A DNA stretch of 64,000 nt from Toxonevra muliebris (taxonomy: Eukaryota; Arthropoda; Insecta; Diptera; Pallopteridae). Positions 11,184 through 22,242 of the stretch are shown in pieces (position 1 is the first letter of the stretch; each line of letters starts with the position of its first letter). The stretch lies in contig OY829327.1 of NCBI GenBank assembly GCA_963691655.1, positions 64,616,079-64,680,078 of the forward strand, in the 5' to 3' direction. Both the position numbers and the translations under genes were made by a program. A model generated the notes under the pieces. The model did not search any database and was not told the origin of the DNA. It saw nothing but the letters and a program-made list of their open reading frames with translations.

Positions 11184-12470
11184 CAGGGTAACAATTGTAA
11201 AGTGACGCAAGTTTAATACTCTGCAGCAAGCTTTGCCATTTGCCGTTACTTTAATTTAAAAAGCAAATTCATTCATCATTGGCTTTGCTTTTAATTTCAT
11301 TTGAATTTTGTTATTACATTTTGAAATTTCCATAAAAATGGACAAGGAAAATATTCGTCGTGAAATTATGAAATTTCATTTGGCAAATTATAGTAGCCGT
11401 CAAATTGCAAAGGCTTTAAATTTGTCAAGTCGTACGGTAGACTGAGCTATTATTCGATATAATGAAACTGGGTGTTTTGGAGATAGAGACTGGGGAAAAT
11501 TTTCAACAGTTGCCACTACTAGTTTAACAGAAAAAATTCGTAAACGAATCAAGCGAAATCCAAGGCGCTCAATGAGAAAAACCGCTAAGGAAGTGGGAGT
11601 AAACCGTGAAACAGTGCGAATCATTGCAAAATCAAAGCTTAATCTTAAGCCGTACGAGCTCCGAAAAGCTCAAGATCTGAAACAAAAAAGAAAGATTTGC
11701 GACTGCAAAGATGCAAGGCGTTGCTACGCTCCTCCGTGTTAAAAATGTTGAAAATATCTTGTTTACAGATGAAAAAGTTTTCACGGTTGAAAAATATTTC
11801 AATGCGCAAAATGACCGAATGTGGCTAACACCATCATCGCAACAAAATAGGACTGTTGGCCGAGTTCAAAAGCCAGCTTCCGTTATGGTATGGGCTGGAG
11901 TTTCCGCTAATGCCAGAACCCCTCTAATATTCGTTGAAGAGGGTGTTCAAATTGACCAGGTTGTTTATCGGAGCATTTTAAATGAACATGTTCTTCCCTG
12001 GGCCCAAGATACATTTGGAAATGAAAACTGGACTTTCCAGCAAGATTCTGCACCTTCCCACATGGCAAAATTAACGCAAACATGGATAAAAAACAATTTT
12101 TCTGGATTCATAACATCTCAAGAATGGCCACCATACTCCCCAGACTTGAATCCAATGGACTACTCTATTTGGAGTATTTTAGAGAGTAAGGCTTGTGCAT
12201 CTCAACACCACAGTCTGGAGTCGCTGACAAATTCATTAGAGAAAGCCAGGACTGAAATTGATCAGGAAGTCCTGCGGCGAACAGTCCTACGATTTCCGGA
12301 TCGATTGAAGGCATGTGTGCATGCTAAAGGAGGTTATATTGAATGAGGTGGGGTTCAAATGAATACTTATATATTCAGCAATGTTAACACTTAATTGTAC
12401 TTAATGGAAGTACGTCCTTTTGACTATATAACTGCTGAAATGTGTGCGTCACTTTACGATTGTCACCCTG
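11184..12470 (+). mobile_element. DD37D (maT-like) ITm transposon, nearly full length
   Basis: Left TIR CAGGGTAACAATTGTAAAG from 11184, right inverted TIR CAGGGTGACAATCGTAAAG ending at 12470, and TA on both sides (11182-11183, 12471-12472). At 1287 bp it is the normal full length. The transposase inside has one stop and one frameshift. Confidence 0.92.
11338..12346 (+). pseudogene. DD37D transposase, one stop and one frameshift
   Basis: The ATG at 11338 opens an N-terminal helix-turn-helix (MKFHLANYSSRQIAKALNLS). A TGA follows in NLSSRTVD, where Arg is likely ancestral, and a frameshift lies near 11690. The second frame runs to 12346 with FTDEKVF (first Asp), QQDSAPSH (second Asp) and SPDLNPMDYSIW (third Asp). 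By my count 37 residues separate the last two, the DD37D spacing of the maT group. All three acidic residues are kept, so the copy is fairly young. Confidence 0.9.
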
Positions 12471-12740
12471 TATAAGTCTGCAAGAAAAAGAGTGCAGTAG
12501 TCTGTACGAAAAGAGAGCACTGCAATTGCTGCTTTGCGGCACATTCTATTGTGCGCTCTTGTGCTGATCGCCTAGGAGATGCGATGTAAAAAACGTAATG
12601 GTGCGTACTGGTAAACCAAAGACCTTTTTGCTTTGCACAAAGCACTTTAAAAGGCCTTATGGATTGCTTTGTTTCCGACTGGGTATAAGCAGAGAACAAA
12701 AACAAATAATAACGACCTTTTTCTTCTCGTTTTGTTCTGC
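12471..12740. other. Unassigned flank
   Basis: Host or older repeat sequence split by the DD37D insertion; nothing recognised. Confidence 0.35.
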
Positions 12741-13075
12741 TTACAAAGAGTATAGATTGTAAAGAGATCGCAATCTGCTCTTGCTGGAATCGAAACAAAA
12801 AATCATAGAAACCAGTAACGAGGTGCAATACCGATGGTGTGACAGCGGCGGTTGTCGACACATCCAGCGGACAAAAATGTATGAATGGATGAGTTTGACG
12901 TGTTTAATAAAAGAAATATATAACATTTCTTTTGGCGAATAACATTTACAGTATTTATATATTCTTTATATACAAATATGTAAACGCTTGGTTGCGGTTT
13001 TGCATATTTCATATAAGTACTTTTGAATCTTTTTCTACTGATTTCATGAATTTTTATTACTTTTTTCAACATTTT
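12741..13075 (+). repeat. Repeat family A (reference copy)
   Basis: Contains GATGGTGTGACAGCGGCGGT and ATGAATGGATGAGTTTGACG. Copies with about 80-90 percent identity by eye lie at 29205-29520, 29820-29880, 29890-30180 (inverted) and 61480-61650 (inverted). No coding capacity; class unknown. Confidence 0.6.
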
Positions 13076-13301
13076 ACCTAAATATATGTAAATAAGTATA
13101 TATAGGTAAAATGTTGAAATATTTTAGGTGAATATACTTAGCTAAAATGTTGAAACTTTTCATATTTTATATTTCATAAAGTTATACAAATTACAAGTTA
13201 TATAAATTTTCCTCCTTGTACATTTTTTCATTCATTCATACCAACAAATCTTTATCTTACTTAATTGTTTGTTTACATATTACACGGTGCGACAGTAAAA
13301 A

Positions 13302-14166
13302 ATACCTGGGAAGTCATACTATTTTTCTTGTAGGTTGTAGGTTGTTGTCGAGTAAAACAAGAGTCTGTACTTGAAATTTTCCAAACACCCCCAAAATCTT
13401 GATTTACCGTTAAAAAATCGGTTTTGGGTACCTTTGGGCACTTATAAGCCTGTAACTTGGTTGATTAACAACAGATCAAAAGAAACGTATTAAGGAAAAC
13501 TTGAGAAATTTATGTGTATTTTTCGCATTTTCTCAACTTTGGCGATGTTTGTACAAACTATTTCATAAAGGAGCTATACTACTTATGGATTTATTCTAAA
13601 AACAAATTTATCAATGAGTAAAATGCAAGTTTGTTTTTAAAAATCGGTAAGTAATTGACTGAGTTATTAAAGTTTTTATGAAAACAAAATTTTTACGAAA
13701 ATACAATTTTTGGCCATTTAACTCAAAAATGTGTGATTAACCGTTATTTTTTTTAAATTCAGCACAATCCCATTAAATAAAAACTTGCGTATTACTCGCT
13801 AATAAACGTGTTTTTAGAATAAATTCATAATTTGTATAGCTTCTTTATAAAATAGTGTGTACAAACACCGTCAAAGTTGAGAAAAGGCAATAGAAATTTA
13901 AAAAAAAATGCGTTTGCTGGACAAATACACACAGATTTCTCAAGTTTTCTTAAACAAGAGATATATCATTCAAATGGTCTAAGTTTCTTTTTTCTAAAAC
14001 CGGTAAGAAACTGAAAATCTGTTGATAATCAACCAAGTTACAGGATAATAAGTGCCCAAAGGTACCCAAACCCGGTTTTTAAACGGTAAATCAAGATTTT
14101 GGGGGTGTTTGGAAAATTTCAAGTACAGACCCTTGGCTTACTCGACAAGACCTACAAGAAAAAATT
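13302..14166. mobile_element. Large foldback element (865 bp)
   Basis: The left arm 13307-13640 and right arm about 13780-14166 are inverted copies over nearly their whole length. Shared blocks include TTGTCGAGTAA, TCTGTACTTGAAATTTTCCA, GGTACCTTTGGGCACTTAT and CTGTAACTTGGTTGATTA. The spacer is only about 140 bp. A third, single-arm copy of the outer 85 bp is at 53684-53770. The left-most 15-20 bp have no partner on the right, where another element begins. Confidence 0.85.
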
Positions 14167-15990
14167 CCCAACTAATAAAAGTTCGTATATCGCACAAACT
14201 TATCGAAAAAATATGAACATAAAATTGTTTTTGTTATTCAACATATGAATTCTGGAAATTTCATGAACAAATTGAATTTTTCCAAACTTGGACTTTTTTT
14301 TTTTAATTTTTTTGGTTTGCAAATATTTATTAATGTGTTAGGAAAATTGTGTAAAAAATTCAGAGTGGGATGAGATATAGTTTTCGAGATATTCAAATAA
14401 TAATAAAACAACTACTACTAAAATCATCTGGCTTCGAGTGGCGCGCCATTAATTTGCATACGTTAAAGTGTATTTCTCTTTTGTTTTTTGTTTAGTTTAT
14501 ATATAAAACGGAAACAAAATTAGTAAATTTGCTGTTGTTTTGCATATTATCTAAACGAACAGGAACAAAATACAGAAAGTTCTCATTAAGGCTGGTTTTA
14601 CAGTTTCACGTCCATTTTTTGCTTCGTTCGAGTTTCTACACGGTCAACAGCAAAAAAATGTCTACATTAGTTAAATTTAAATTTAGTTGCTGTAACCCTT
14701 TAAATAATAAATTAAATGTTTCTGCTTCGATTCTTGAAAAACTAAATTTTAGAAACCGGGTGATCTGTTGTGCTCTTCTTGCAGGAAATAAAAAATACTA
14801 TTGCAAGTGATATTTGTGAGTACAATTTCAAAATTCGCTTATTATTATACATAGTTTTATAACGTCTAGGAGTTTTGAAAAAAATACTGAATAACCCAGA
14901 TAATGAAATCTCAGAGACCGATGATAACGAATATCTATTATAGTTAAGATATAAATAGCAGAAAACTTTACTCTAAACTTACTTTAGATTTTGAACCACA
15001 CAAAGAAAAATCCATCATTCGGGAATTACCGTTGGTTTGGTTTACATGCAAAACAACAGCAAATTTATGAATTTTGTTTCTGTTTTTCATATCGTCATCT
15101 AAAATCCAAAAAGCCGTAACAATGCAAATTTGCAAAATAGACTTTTAGGATAATTATGATGCACTTGCCCAAACTACATGTTTCTGCAAAATTTTTAACT
15201 TCTACGCCCAAAAATAACGGTTATAATAACGAAATCCAAAGGCCGTAATTACAAGTTTATGAATTTAATAAGCAAATAGACGTATTTACACACTTGAATG
15301 AGAAAGGAAACAAAATACTTATTTGAATCTTTTTAGGTATATATTTCAACAAAAATATGTGTTCAATGAAAATATGTATTTGAAAACAAACCCCTTGTAA
15401 TTCTCGGTGACATCACAAAGATCACTGATGAGGAACCGTTGAGGGTTCCAAAACGGCGTATGATTTGCCTACTCTTATTTCGACTAAAAGGACTTTTCAA
15501 TAAGCCTGATAAATAAATCTTTAACTGTTGAGTTAACAATGAAGAAAAAAGTTAAACTATGAAATATGAACAATTCGGTTTCAGTTTCATATTCTCTAAT
15601 AATAATATGTAATTAAGTGATCCTAAACCTACACAATTACATTCTTAAATCTATAACAACAATTACACTTTAACGTATTTTTATCTTTAATACAATACAA
15701 TACAACGTATGTAAATTCATGTGTGCGCCGCTCGAAGCCAGGCGACTTTAGTAGTAGTTGTTTTGTTATTATTTGAATATCTAGAAAACGATATCTTATC
15801 CCACACAATTTTCCTAACACATTAATAAATATTTGCAGACCAAAAAAATTTAAAAAAAAAATATCCAAGTTTGGAAAAATTCAATGTGCTTATAAAATTT
15901 CTAAAATTCATATGTTGAATAACAAAAACAATTTTTTGTTCATATTTTTTCGATAAGTTTGTGCGATATACGAACTTTTTTTAGTTGGAA
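14165..15990. mobile_element. 1.8-kb element with about 290-bp TIRs
   Basis: The left arm 14165-14455 (AACTAATAAAAGTTCGTATA, TCGAAAAAATATGAACA, CAAATATTTATTAATGTG) is inverted at 15700-15990. A third end of the family begins at 63968 and runs off the window. The interior holds a short open frame at 14658-14810 with Cys pairs (FSCCNPL, VICCALL) that I cannot name, and a hammerhead-like motif at 15419-15466. Confidence 0.8.
15419..15466 (+). ncRNA. Degenerate hammerhead ribozyme motif
   Basis: ATCA + CTGATGA + GGAACC/GGTTCC hairpin + AAAA + CGGCGTA + TGAT. Stem I (ATCA/TGAT), a 6-bp stem II and a minimal stem III fit a type I hammerhead. The conserved GAAA is AAAA, so the catalytic G12 is lost, and the cleavage triplet is GUA. 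Probably inactive. Compare the intact motif at 16334-16382. Confidence 0.6.
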
Positions 15991-16333
15991 ATTACATATT
16001 TTCAGTACAATCTTTATGGGGTTATGAATCTATATGGGGTTATAAATCTGTATGGGGTGAAGATAAATTATTTTATACTTTTTAGTCAGTTTTAAAAACG
16101 TGGTACATTAAAAAAATTTTATTATTTAAATTTTTTATCATAATTTTTTTATTTAAATTTTGCATCATAATTTTTTTCATGATAGTTTTTAAGAGACTAT
16201 GAAAATTAAATCTAGATGTTAATTTTTTAAAGTCATGACTTAAGTTCATGTCAATTTCGTTATTTGAAGTTATATATAAACAGCTTAATGAACAAATGTA
16301 GTCACCACAACAACAATGTATATAGAGACGGGC
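15991..16333. other. AT-rich with short tandem repeat
   Basis: 16015-16062 contains three imperfect copies of a TATGGGGTTATaAATC unit. Otherwise nothing recognised. Confidence 0.4.
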
Positions 16334-16382
16334 AAATCAGACGGCCGTTTCGGAATCAACCACAATTCCTCATCAGTGATCT
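16334..16382 (-). ncRNA. Hammerhead ribozyme, type I with minimal stem III
   Basis: On the minus strand: ATCA (16380-16377), CTGATGA (16376-16370), stem II GGAAT/ATTCC with an 8-nt loop (16369-16352), GAAA (16351-16348), then C-GGCC-G forming a tiny stem III, GTC (16342-16340) and TGAT (16339-16336) closing stem I. All core positions match the hammerhead consensus, and cleavage would follow C16340. Such short-stem-III hammerheads are known from Penelope-like and related retroelements. No Penelope reverse transcriptase was found nearby, so the host element is inferred only. Confidence 0.8.
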
Positions 16383-16747
16383 TATTGATAGTTCTTAATC
16401 TTTCAATATCCTATATACATAAGCTGCTAATATTTGAAATTGTAACCCAGAATTGCAGAGTTGCTTCCAAATATCTTCTCTGAATAGATATATTGAAAGA
16501 AAACTACCACTACCGCACACTGGGGCCGCTCCATATGAGTGAGTGCTCAAAAGTCAATTTTCAGAAAATGGGTTTAGAAAAAAGTTTAAACGTCATTATA
16601 TTCATAAATAATTGGTGCATCGCTGGGCAGGAATTAAACTTTCTACCTTTTATAGTATAGGAGATATGAAGTGTCAAATTTAAAAAATTTTCGCATTTTT
16701 TTTTTAATATCAACCTAATCAATGTTATATGAACTTTGTGTTTGTAT
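16383..16747. other. Unassigned flank of the BEL element
   Basis: Expected site of the 3' LTR of the BEL element to the right, but no copy of the 24.3-25.2 kb region was found here. The LTR is apparently lost. Confidence 0.35.
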
Positions 16748-16787
16748 ATTTCGGCGATGAATTATATTAGAGAAAGAAAACATAATG

Positions 16788-17731
16788 TTAATTTATAAAA
16801 CGATTTATTGGGATGGAAATTAGAAAATTGAAAGTATACAAAATATAGAAAAAGTCAACCGAACGTTGCAAATCAACAACGCGAATGTGGTTATTGAGAC
16901 CACGGTGTAATTTAATGATCCGACTAAGACGCCAGTCATTTGGGGGAAGGAGTTTGTCTTTTATGACTGCGAACTCTCCTTCTACAGGATCTTTCTGCGG
17001 ATGTTTCCATTTATACCGCTTTCGAAGATCCCTCAGGTATTCATCTTTCCAGGGGCTGCTGAATTGATGATGTACAACCTTGAGTTTTTCCCAACAGTTA
17101 ATGAGAGAGAGATTATCAGCGTTAGGTTCGGGTAGCGTCAATAGAGGTGCACCTTGGAGAAAGTTCCCAGGGGTAATTGCTGTGAGATCAGCTGGATCCT
17201 GCGAGGCAGGAAAAAGTGGCAGAGAATTGAAAACGGCCTCTATTTAGGCGAGTAGAGTAGAAAACTCTTCGAATGTAAATTTATGGTTACCAACCGTCTT
17301 TTTGAGATGAGTTTCCTACAAATCACCCATGTGAGGAGCACTTGGAGGAATAAAGTGCCAATTTATGCCCAGGGGCGCATATTTTTGGGAGATGTCAATG
17401 GAGACTGCTTTGAGAAATTTTAAAAGTCTTTATTAATAGCGCGTTGAGCATCGACAAATGCTGTGCCATTGTCACTCATCATTTTTTCTGAAAGACCTCT
17501 ACGTCCAACGAATTTAGCGAAACATGCTCGGAATGCATCAGTCGTTAAATTTGAACAGAGTTCCAGATAAATTGTTTTCTTGGAGAAGCATACAAATACT
17601 GCCACATATCCTTTAAGAAAAGTAGACGAGCGTAGGACGGAAGCCTTTATTTGAAACGGTCCGCCAAAATCTACACCTATAGTAGAAAATGGAAGAGAGA
17701 AATTACAGCGCTCAGGAGGTAGTGCAGTCAT
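16788..17731 (-). pseudogene. BEL/Pao integrase and C-terminal domain
   Basis: From 17731 leftward: RCNFSLPFSTIGVDFGGPF (first integrase Asp), LELCSNLTTDAFRACFAKF, RRGLSEKMMSDNGTAFV (second Asp), then a decayed HMGDL-stop-ETHLKK where the catalytic Glu lies. Last comes the BEL C-terminal block LINCWEKLKVVHHQFSSPW ... VIKDKLLPPNDWRLSRI. It would insert the cDNA into host DNA. It is broken by a frame change near 17420 and by a stop (likely from Trp) at the Glu motif. Confidence 0.88.
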
Positions 17732-17763
17732 AATTTGAGACCGTATTGTCTCTTCTTATAGGT

Positions 17764-17985
17764 TTACTTCTCTAAAGGTTTGTCATCGAGTAATAATGTT
17801 CTTTCTCGTAGATAATAACGAGATTGAGCCAAGATAATGAGACGTGTCTTCACAAATTGAATTTCGGCTTGAAGGAGAGAGCTTGTAGCTGGGACATTAG
17901 CTTTGCTAACCTTTGCCTTAGCATTATGGAAAAAGCGATGCACATATGCTAACACTCGAAGAGCCCGAGGAAATGCTTTGCTCTA
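17764..17985 (-). pseudogene. BEL/Pao region between RNase H and integrase
   Basis: MLAYVHRFFHNAKAK ... LLQAEIQFVKTRLIILAQSR matches the BEL segment just before the integrase zinc finger (consensus from memory: R-V-L-A-hydrophobic-x-x-R-F-hydrophobic-x-N). Only a short frame survives. Confidence 0.7.
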
Positions 17986-18495
17986 GTAATGTTGCATTTC
18001 GGGTAGTGGACTTCGGCTAATTTTTGAAGCCATTCAGGCTCGTTCCACCAAAGACGACAGGAAACCAATTCCTGAGGTTTGCAATCTCTAGTTTCCAGGT
18101 CAGCCGGATTGTCTGCACTGGAAACATGCCGTCATGAGGTGTTCCCAACATTTTGGAGGATTTGTGAAGTACGATTTGCCTCGTATGCCTTCCAATTGTG
18201 AGGTGGTTTTTCTAACCATGCCAACACAATTTCGGAAACACACCATAAAAATAAACTAGCGTCATTAAGTCGAAGGTGTGACCGGACTGAAGTGACTAGT
18301 TTTGAAAGCAAAACAGCTCCTTATAACTCTAAGTGCGGAAGGCTTACAGTTCTTATGGGTGCTACTTTTCCTTTAGCAACTAAGAGATGTGTTGAGGAAG
18401 AAGTTCGGAGATAAAGAGTGGCACAAGACGCTTTCTCTGAAGCGTCACAAAATCCATGGATTTGAATTTGTTGGTTAGGTGAGAACCCGCTGAGA
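17986..18495 (-). pseudogene. BEL/Pao RNase H domain
   Basis: Reading leftward from about 18485: [20 protein letters not shown] (RNase H Asp in CDAS), [20 protein letters not shown], then a stop, GAVLLSKL, FLWCVSEIVLAWLEKPP, HNWKAYEANRTSQI, a second stop, RHVSSADNPADLETR and LWWNEPEWL. This domain order is diagnostic of BEL/Pao. It abuts the protease directly. Confidence 0.85.
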
Positions 18496-18606
18496 GATGT
18501 TCTGCTCTTTGTGACCCTTGGTCAATTAATGCACGGTCTTTGAATAATTCCCCCAAATATTCAATGGAAACCATTGCTGTGGGAAGTAAGACCGTGTCTT
18601 CATTAT
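18496..18606 (-). pseudogene. BEL/Pao aspartic protease fragment
   Basis: The minus strand reads TVLLPTAMVSIEYLGELF then [22 protein letters not shown] plus ALIDQGSQ is the BEL (A17-type) protease signature, with the active Asp in DQGS. The next recognisable residues belong to RNase H, so the whole reverse transcriptase is deleted at about 18490. Confidence 0.75.
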
Positions 18607-20947
18607 TTGAATATAGCGCTTGGACAACAATTGAAAATACATCTAATTCACGTTCTCTAAAATGGGTAGAGAATGCTTCAGAGTCCTTCCAATCTTTAAT
18701 GTCTCTAAGACTAAATCAACTCAATTTTAGCAAACAATCAAGTACTCAAATTTACGACCACCTGGTAGAGTTAATCACGACTGTCGCTCATGGCTTACGT
18801 ATGTCGCATGTTCGCACAGATCCATTCATTAATGCTCGATCTAAACCTTGGTTTGATGGCAACTCTGCTGCACTCAAGAAACTTCTTCGTAGAGCCCTAA
18901 GAAAATGTAAAAAATGTTCATTCCAGACAATCGAACTTTCAAATTACTTAACTTTGAAAAAATCTTTTAAAGACACAATTAATCTAAAAAAACAAGAGTA
19001 TTTTATAAAACTTCAGATTACATTTTCACAAGTTAAAAGCACACAAGACTTCTGGGCTTTAATCAAAAAAACTAACAAAAACCACAAACTGACAATTCAA
19101 TTGAGCCAGGCATATGGCGTACCTATTTGACAGGTTTGTTTGCTGAAGAATACCTACCATCACCAACATTTTTCCTCGATGCTAGGCATCCATTCCTAGA
19201 TCAAGACATTACACTTTCTGAACTTGTAGATACACTTGTAACTCTAAAGAGTGCCAAATCCGCTGGCCTTGATGGAATCACTAATGAGTTTTGGGTAAAC
19301 CTACCTAGTGAAGGCATAAATGTCATTTTGCAATTATTCAATAATATTTTGCAGAGCGAAGAAATCCCAAAAAGGGAGATAACACTCTCCCCGATAATTA
19401 TAGAGGCATAGCCCTTATAAACACTATAGCGAAAACGCTTACACACATAATCTCAAACAGAATCGCCACCTGGGTTGATGCGCTTTCCATTATTCCCGAG
19501 CATCAGTCAGGCTTTCGTAGGGGTCGTTCTTGTACAGACAACACTTTTACTTTAAATGCAATTATCAGTCTCCATATTTGTAAAAAAAAAGAAGCTCTTT
19601 GCTGCCTTTATAGATTTTAAAAAAGCATTCGACACTGTGAACCTAACCTTCTTTGGAACAAACTCAACTCTCTTGGGCTGAGCTTCAAGCTTATAAGAAC
19701 CATTCGCGATTTCTATGGTAATGCACACATAACTGCAATATTAAAAGGTACACAAATCGATGAAATCCCAATCCAGAAAGGCGTTCTCCACTAAGCCCAC
19801 TCCTTTTTAGCTTATTCCTTGCAGACCTAAATGATCACTTGGAAACTCAAAATGTGGAAGGGATTTACGTGGATAATCTGCATATTCATTCTCTACTCTA
19901 CGCTGACGACCTGATTCTTCTAGTTGACAGCCCTACAAGTCTCCAAAAGGCCCTAGACGCCCTGAAAATGTTCTGTACTAGTAATAATCTCACAGTGAAT
20001 GCCAATAAATCCAAAGTCATTATCTTCAAGTTCTTCGTTTTAAGTTCGATCATACGGAATTGGAACTAGTCAAAGAGTACACTTATCTGGGTATACCATT
20101 CTGTAGTTCGGGGTTATTCCTCAATACCACCAAACAAATGGTGACTAAAGCGAACTCCGCAATGTCACAAGTTAAACATATTCTCATTAAAACCAAAAAG
20201 CAATCACATAGCTCCCGGGTTTATCTCTTCAACAGTCTTATATTAAGTGTTTTGTTATATGGATCGAAAGTTTGGGTTCTGAACTACCCAGACTGCTTAG
20301 AAAAGACGCAAACTAGCTAGGTTTTTTAAGTCATTGTACTTTCTAGACCAATCTACGTCAAATTACATTGTTCGAAGAGAATTCAAGCTAAACAACTTAA
20401 TTATTACATCTGTCAACAGAGCCATCAAACTATTATGTAAAATTTTAAGCATGGATGTGAATAGATACCATAAAAGATGTCTAATTGCTCTAATCAAATT
20501 AGATGCATCTGCTGCAAACATTACGAAGTACAAATGGTTTTCGTTATTAAAAAACTACCTCTGCCAGGTGAATAAAGAAAATCATCTGGCTAACGCTAAT
20601 CTTCATACTCTCCAGCGAGAGCTGAACACAATCACTTGTGACCTTAGTAATTTCTACAATAATATGGACACCAACCTAATCATAAACTCTAACTATGTTC
20701 CAAACTACAAATTTTTAGGAACTGGTTCGTTAACTAGCACCAACGCTCCAATTCAGAAGGTTAGACTTTCTTTTCAATTACGAACAGCAAACTCCATGTT
20801 TGGTTTTAACCATTAATAACATGTCTCATAGAATTAATCCAAATTAAACCTGTTCTATATGTAACATGGCAGAAGAAGAAACCCTCTTTCACATTATATG
20901 TAAAAGTCCCATATACGAGCTTAGCTAAAGAACAATTTAATAAATAA
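18607..20947 (+). pseudogene. 5'-truncated LINE reverse transcriptase
   Basis: Starts inside the linker before the RT (no endonuclease). Motifs in order: KSAGLDGITNEFW (about 19250), YRGIALINTIAKTLTHIISN (19400), HQSGFRRGRSCTDNTF (19500), AAFIDFKKAFDTV (19600), SLLYADDLILLV (YADD about 19900), YTYLGIPF, and a C-terminal CSICN...HIIC zinc-knuckle-like block near 20850. Several frameshifts and stops. Non-LTR retrotransposon; clade not settled. It lies cleanly between BEL gag and protease. Its A-rich tail resumes at 22214-22242 after a mariner. Confidence 0.85.
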
Positions 20948-20949
20948 TA

Positions 20950-22213
20950 TTGGGAGTATGAATGTATAAACTCGTAATTGTGACTAACTTCATATCTATC
21001 ATACGCGCCATTTTTTTGACATTGACAGCTATCTCGAAGAGCGCCAAAAATACTATAAATATGATCTGTCAAATAATTTTCATAATTTTACAAATGTGTT
21101 TTACTATAGCTGAAAATGTCGGATTTCGTGCCAACAAAACAACATTTGCGGGAAGTTTTAATTTGCTTCTTCCATTTAAAGAAAAACACAACTGAAGCAC
21201 ATCGTTTACTCACTCAAGCTTATCCTGACTGTGCTATAGACGTTAGAATGTGTCAGGTGTGGTATGCCCGTTTCAAAAGTGGTGATTTTGATGTTGAAGA
21301 CAGGGAACGTTCAGGCGGCCCGAAAAAGTTCGAAGATGAAGAATTGAAGGCATTACTCAAAGAAGATTCATGTTAAACGCAACAAGAACTTGCAAAATCT
21401 TTAGGAGTTGATCAATCAACCATTTCTAAACGATTAAAAGCATTGGGAATGATTAAAAAGCAAGGAAATTGGGTGCCGTACGAATTGAAGCCGAGAGACG
21501 TCGAACGACGATTTTTCACATGTGAACTGCTGATTGAACGACAGAAAAGAAAGGGTTTTCTGCATCGTATTGTGACTGGCGATGAAAAGTGGATACGTTA
21601 CGATAACCCAAAGCGTAAAAAATCATGGGGACCGCTCGGACATGCATCAACATCAACGGCAAAGCCGAACATCCTTGGATCCAAGTTCATGTTGTGTATT
21701 TGGTGGGATATAAAAGGTGTCGTGTATTATGAGCTGTTGAAACCGAATGAAACGATCACTGGCGACCGCTACCGACTACAATTGATGCGTTTGAGCCGAG
21801 CATTAAAGGATAAGAGGTCAGAATATGAGAATAGACACGACGAAGTTATTCTTCAGCACGACAATGCTCGGCCGCATGTTGCAAGGCAAGTAAAAACATA
21901 CTTGGAAACGCTGAAATGGGAAGTGCTACCCCACCCGCCGTATTCTCCAGACATTGCTCCTTCTGATTACCACTTGTTCCGATCGATGACACATGCCTGG
22001 CTGAACAGCACTTCCGTTCTTTCGAAGAACTCAAAAAATGGGTCGATTCGTGGATAACCTCAAAATATGAGGAGTTCTTTCGACGCGGAATCCGTATGCT
22101 ACCAGAAAGATGGAAAAAGGTTGTGGCTAACGATGGACAATACTATAATCACTTTTTCTCAATAAATGACCAAATTACGAAAAAAATACGCGTTTATACA
22201 TTCATACTCCCAA
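20950..22213 (+). mobile_element. Full-length mauritiana-type mariner
   Basis: TIRs TTGGGAGTATGAATGTATAA from both ends, TA at 20948-20949 and 22214-22215, length 1264 bp. Inserted in the 3' tail of the LINE: A/T-rich tail sequence lies on both sides. Right orientation, whole transposase region inside. Confidence 0.93.
21116..22180 (+). pseudogene. mariner (DD34D) transposase, two lesions
   Basis: ATG at 21116. The N-terminal MSDFVPTKQHLREVLICFFH resembles the Mos1 group. A TAA after codon 86 interrupts the helix-turn-helix linker. From there TIVTGDEKW-type (HRIVTGDEKWI, first Asp), LQHDNARPH (second) and YSPDIAPSDYHLF (third, 34 residues on) are intact. A one-base loss near 21990 shifts the end (MTHAWLN); the next frame continues with FEELKKWVDSW and GQYYNHFF. 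Only two mutations separate it from an open frame. Confidence 0.9.
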
Positions 22214-22242
22214 TAATATATATATAAAAAAATAAAATATAG

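Noticed and set aside
12463..13072. Minus-strand frames of 61-132 codons
   Set aside because: They lie in repeat family A, which is non-coding in its other copies, and show no conserved pattern.
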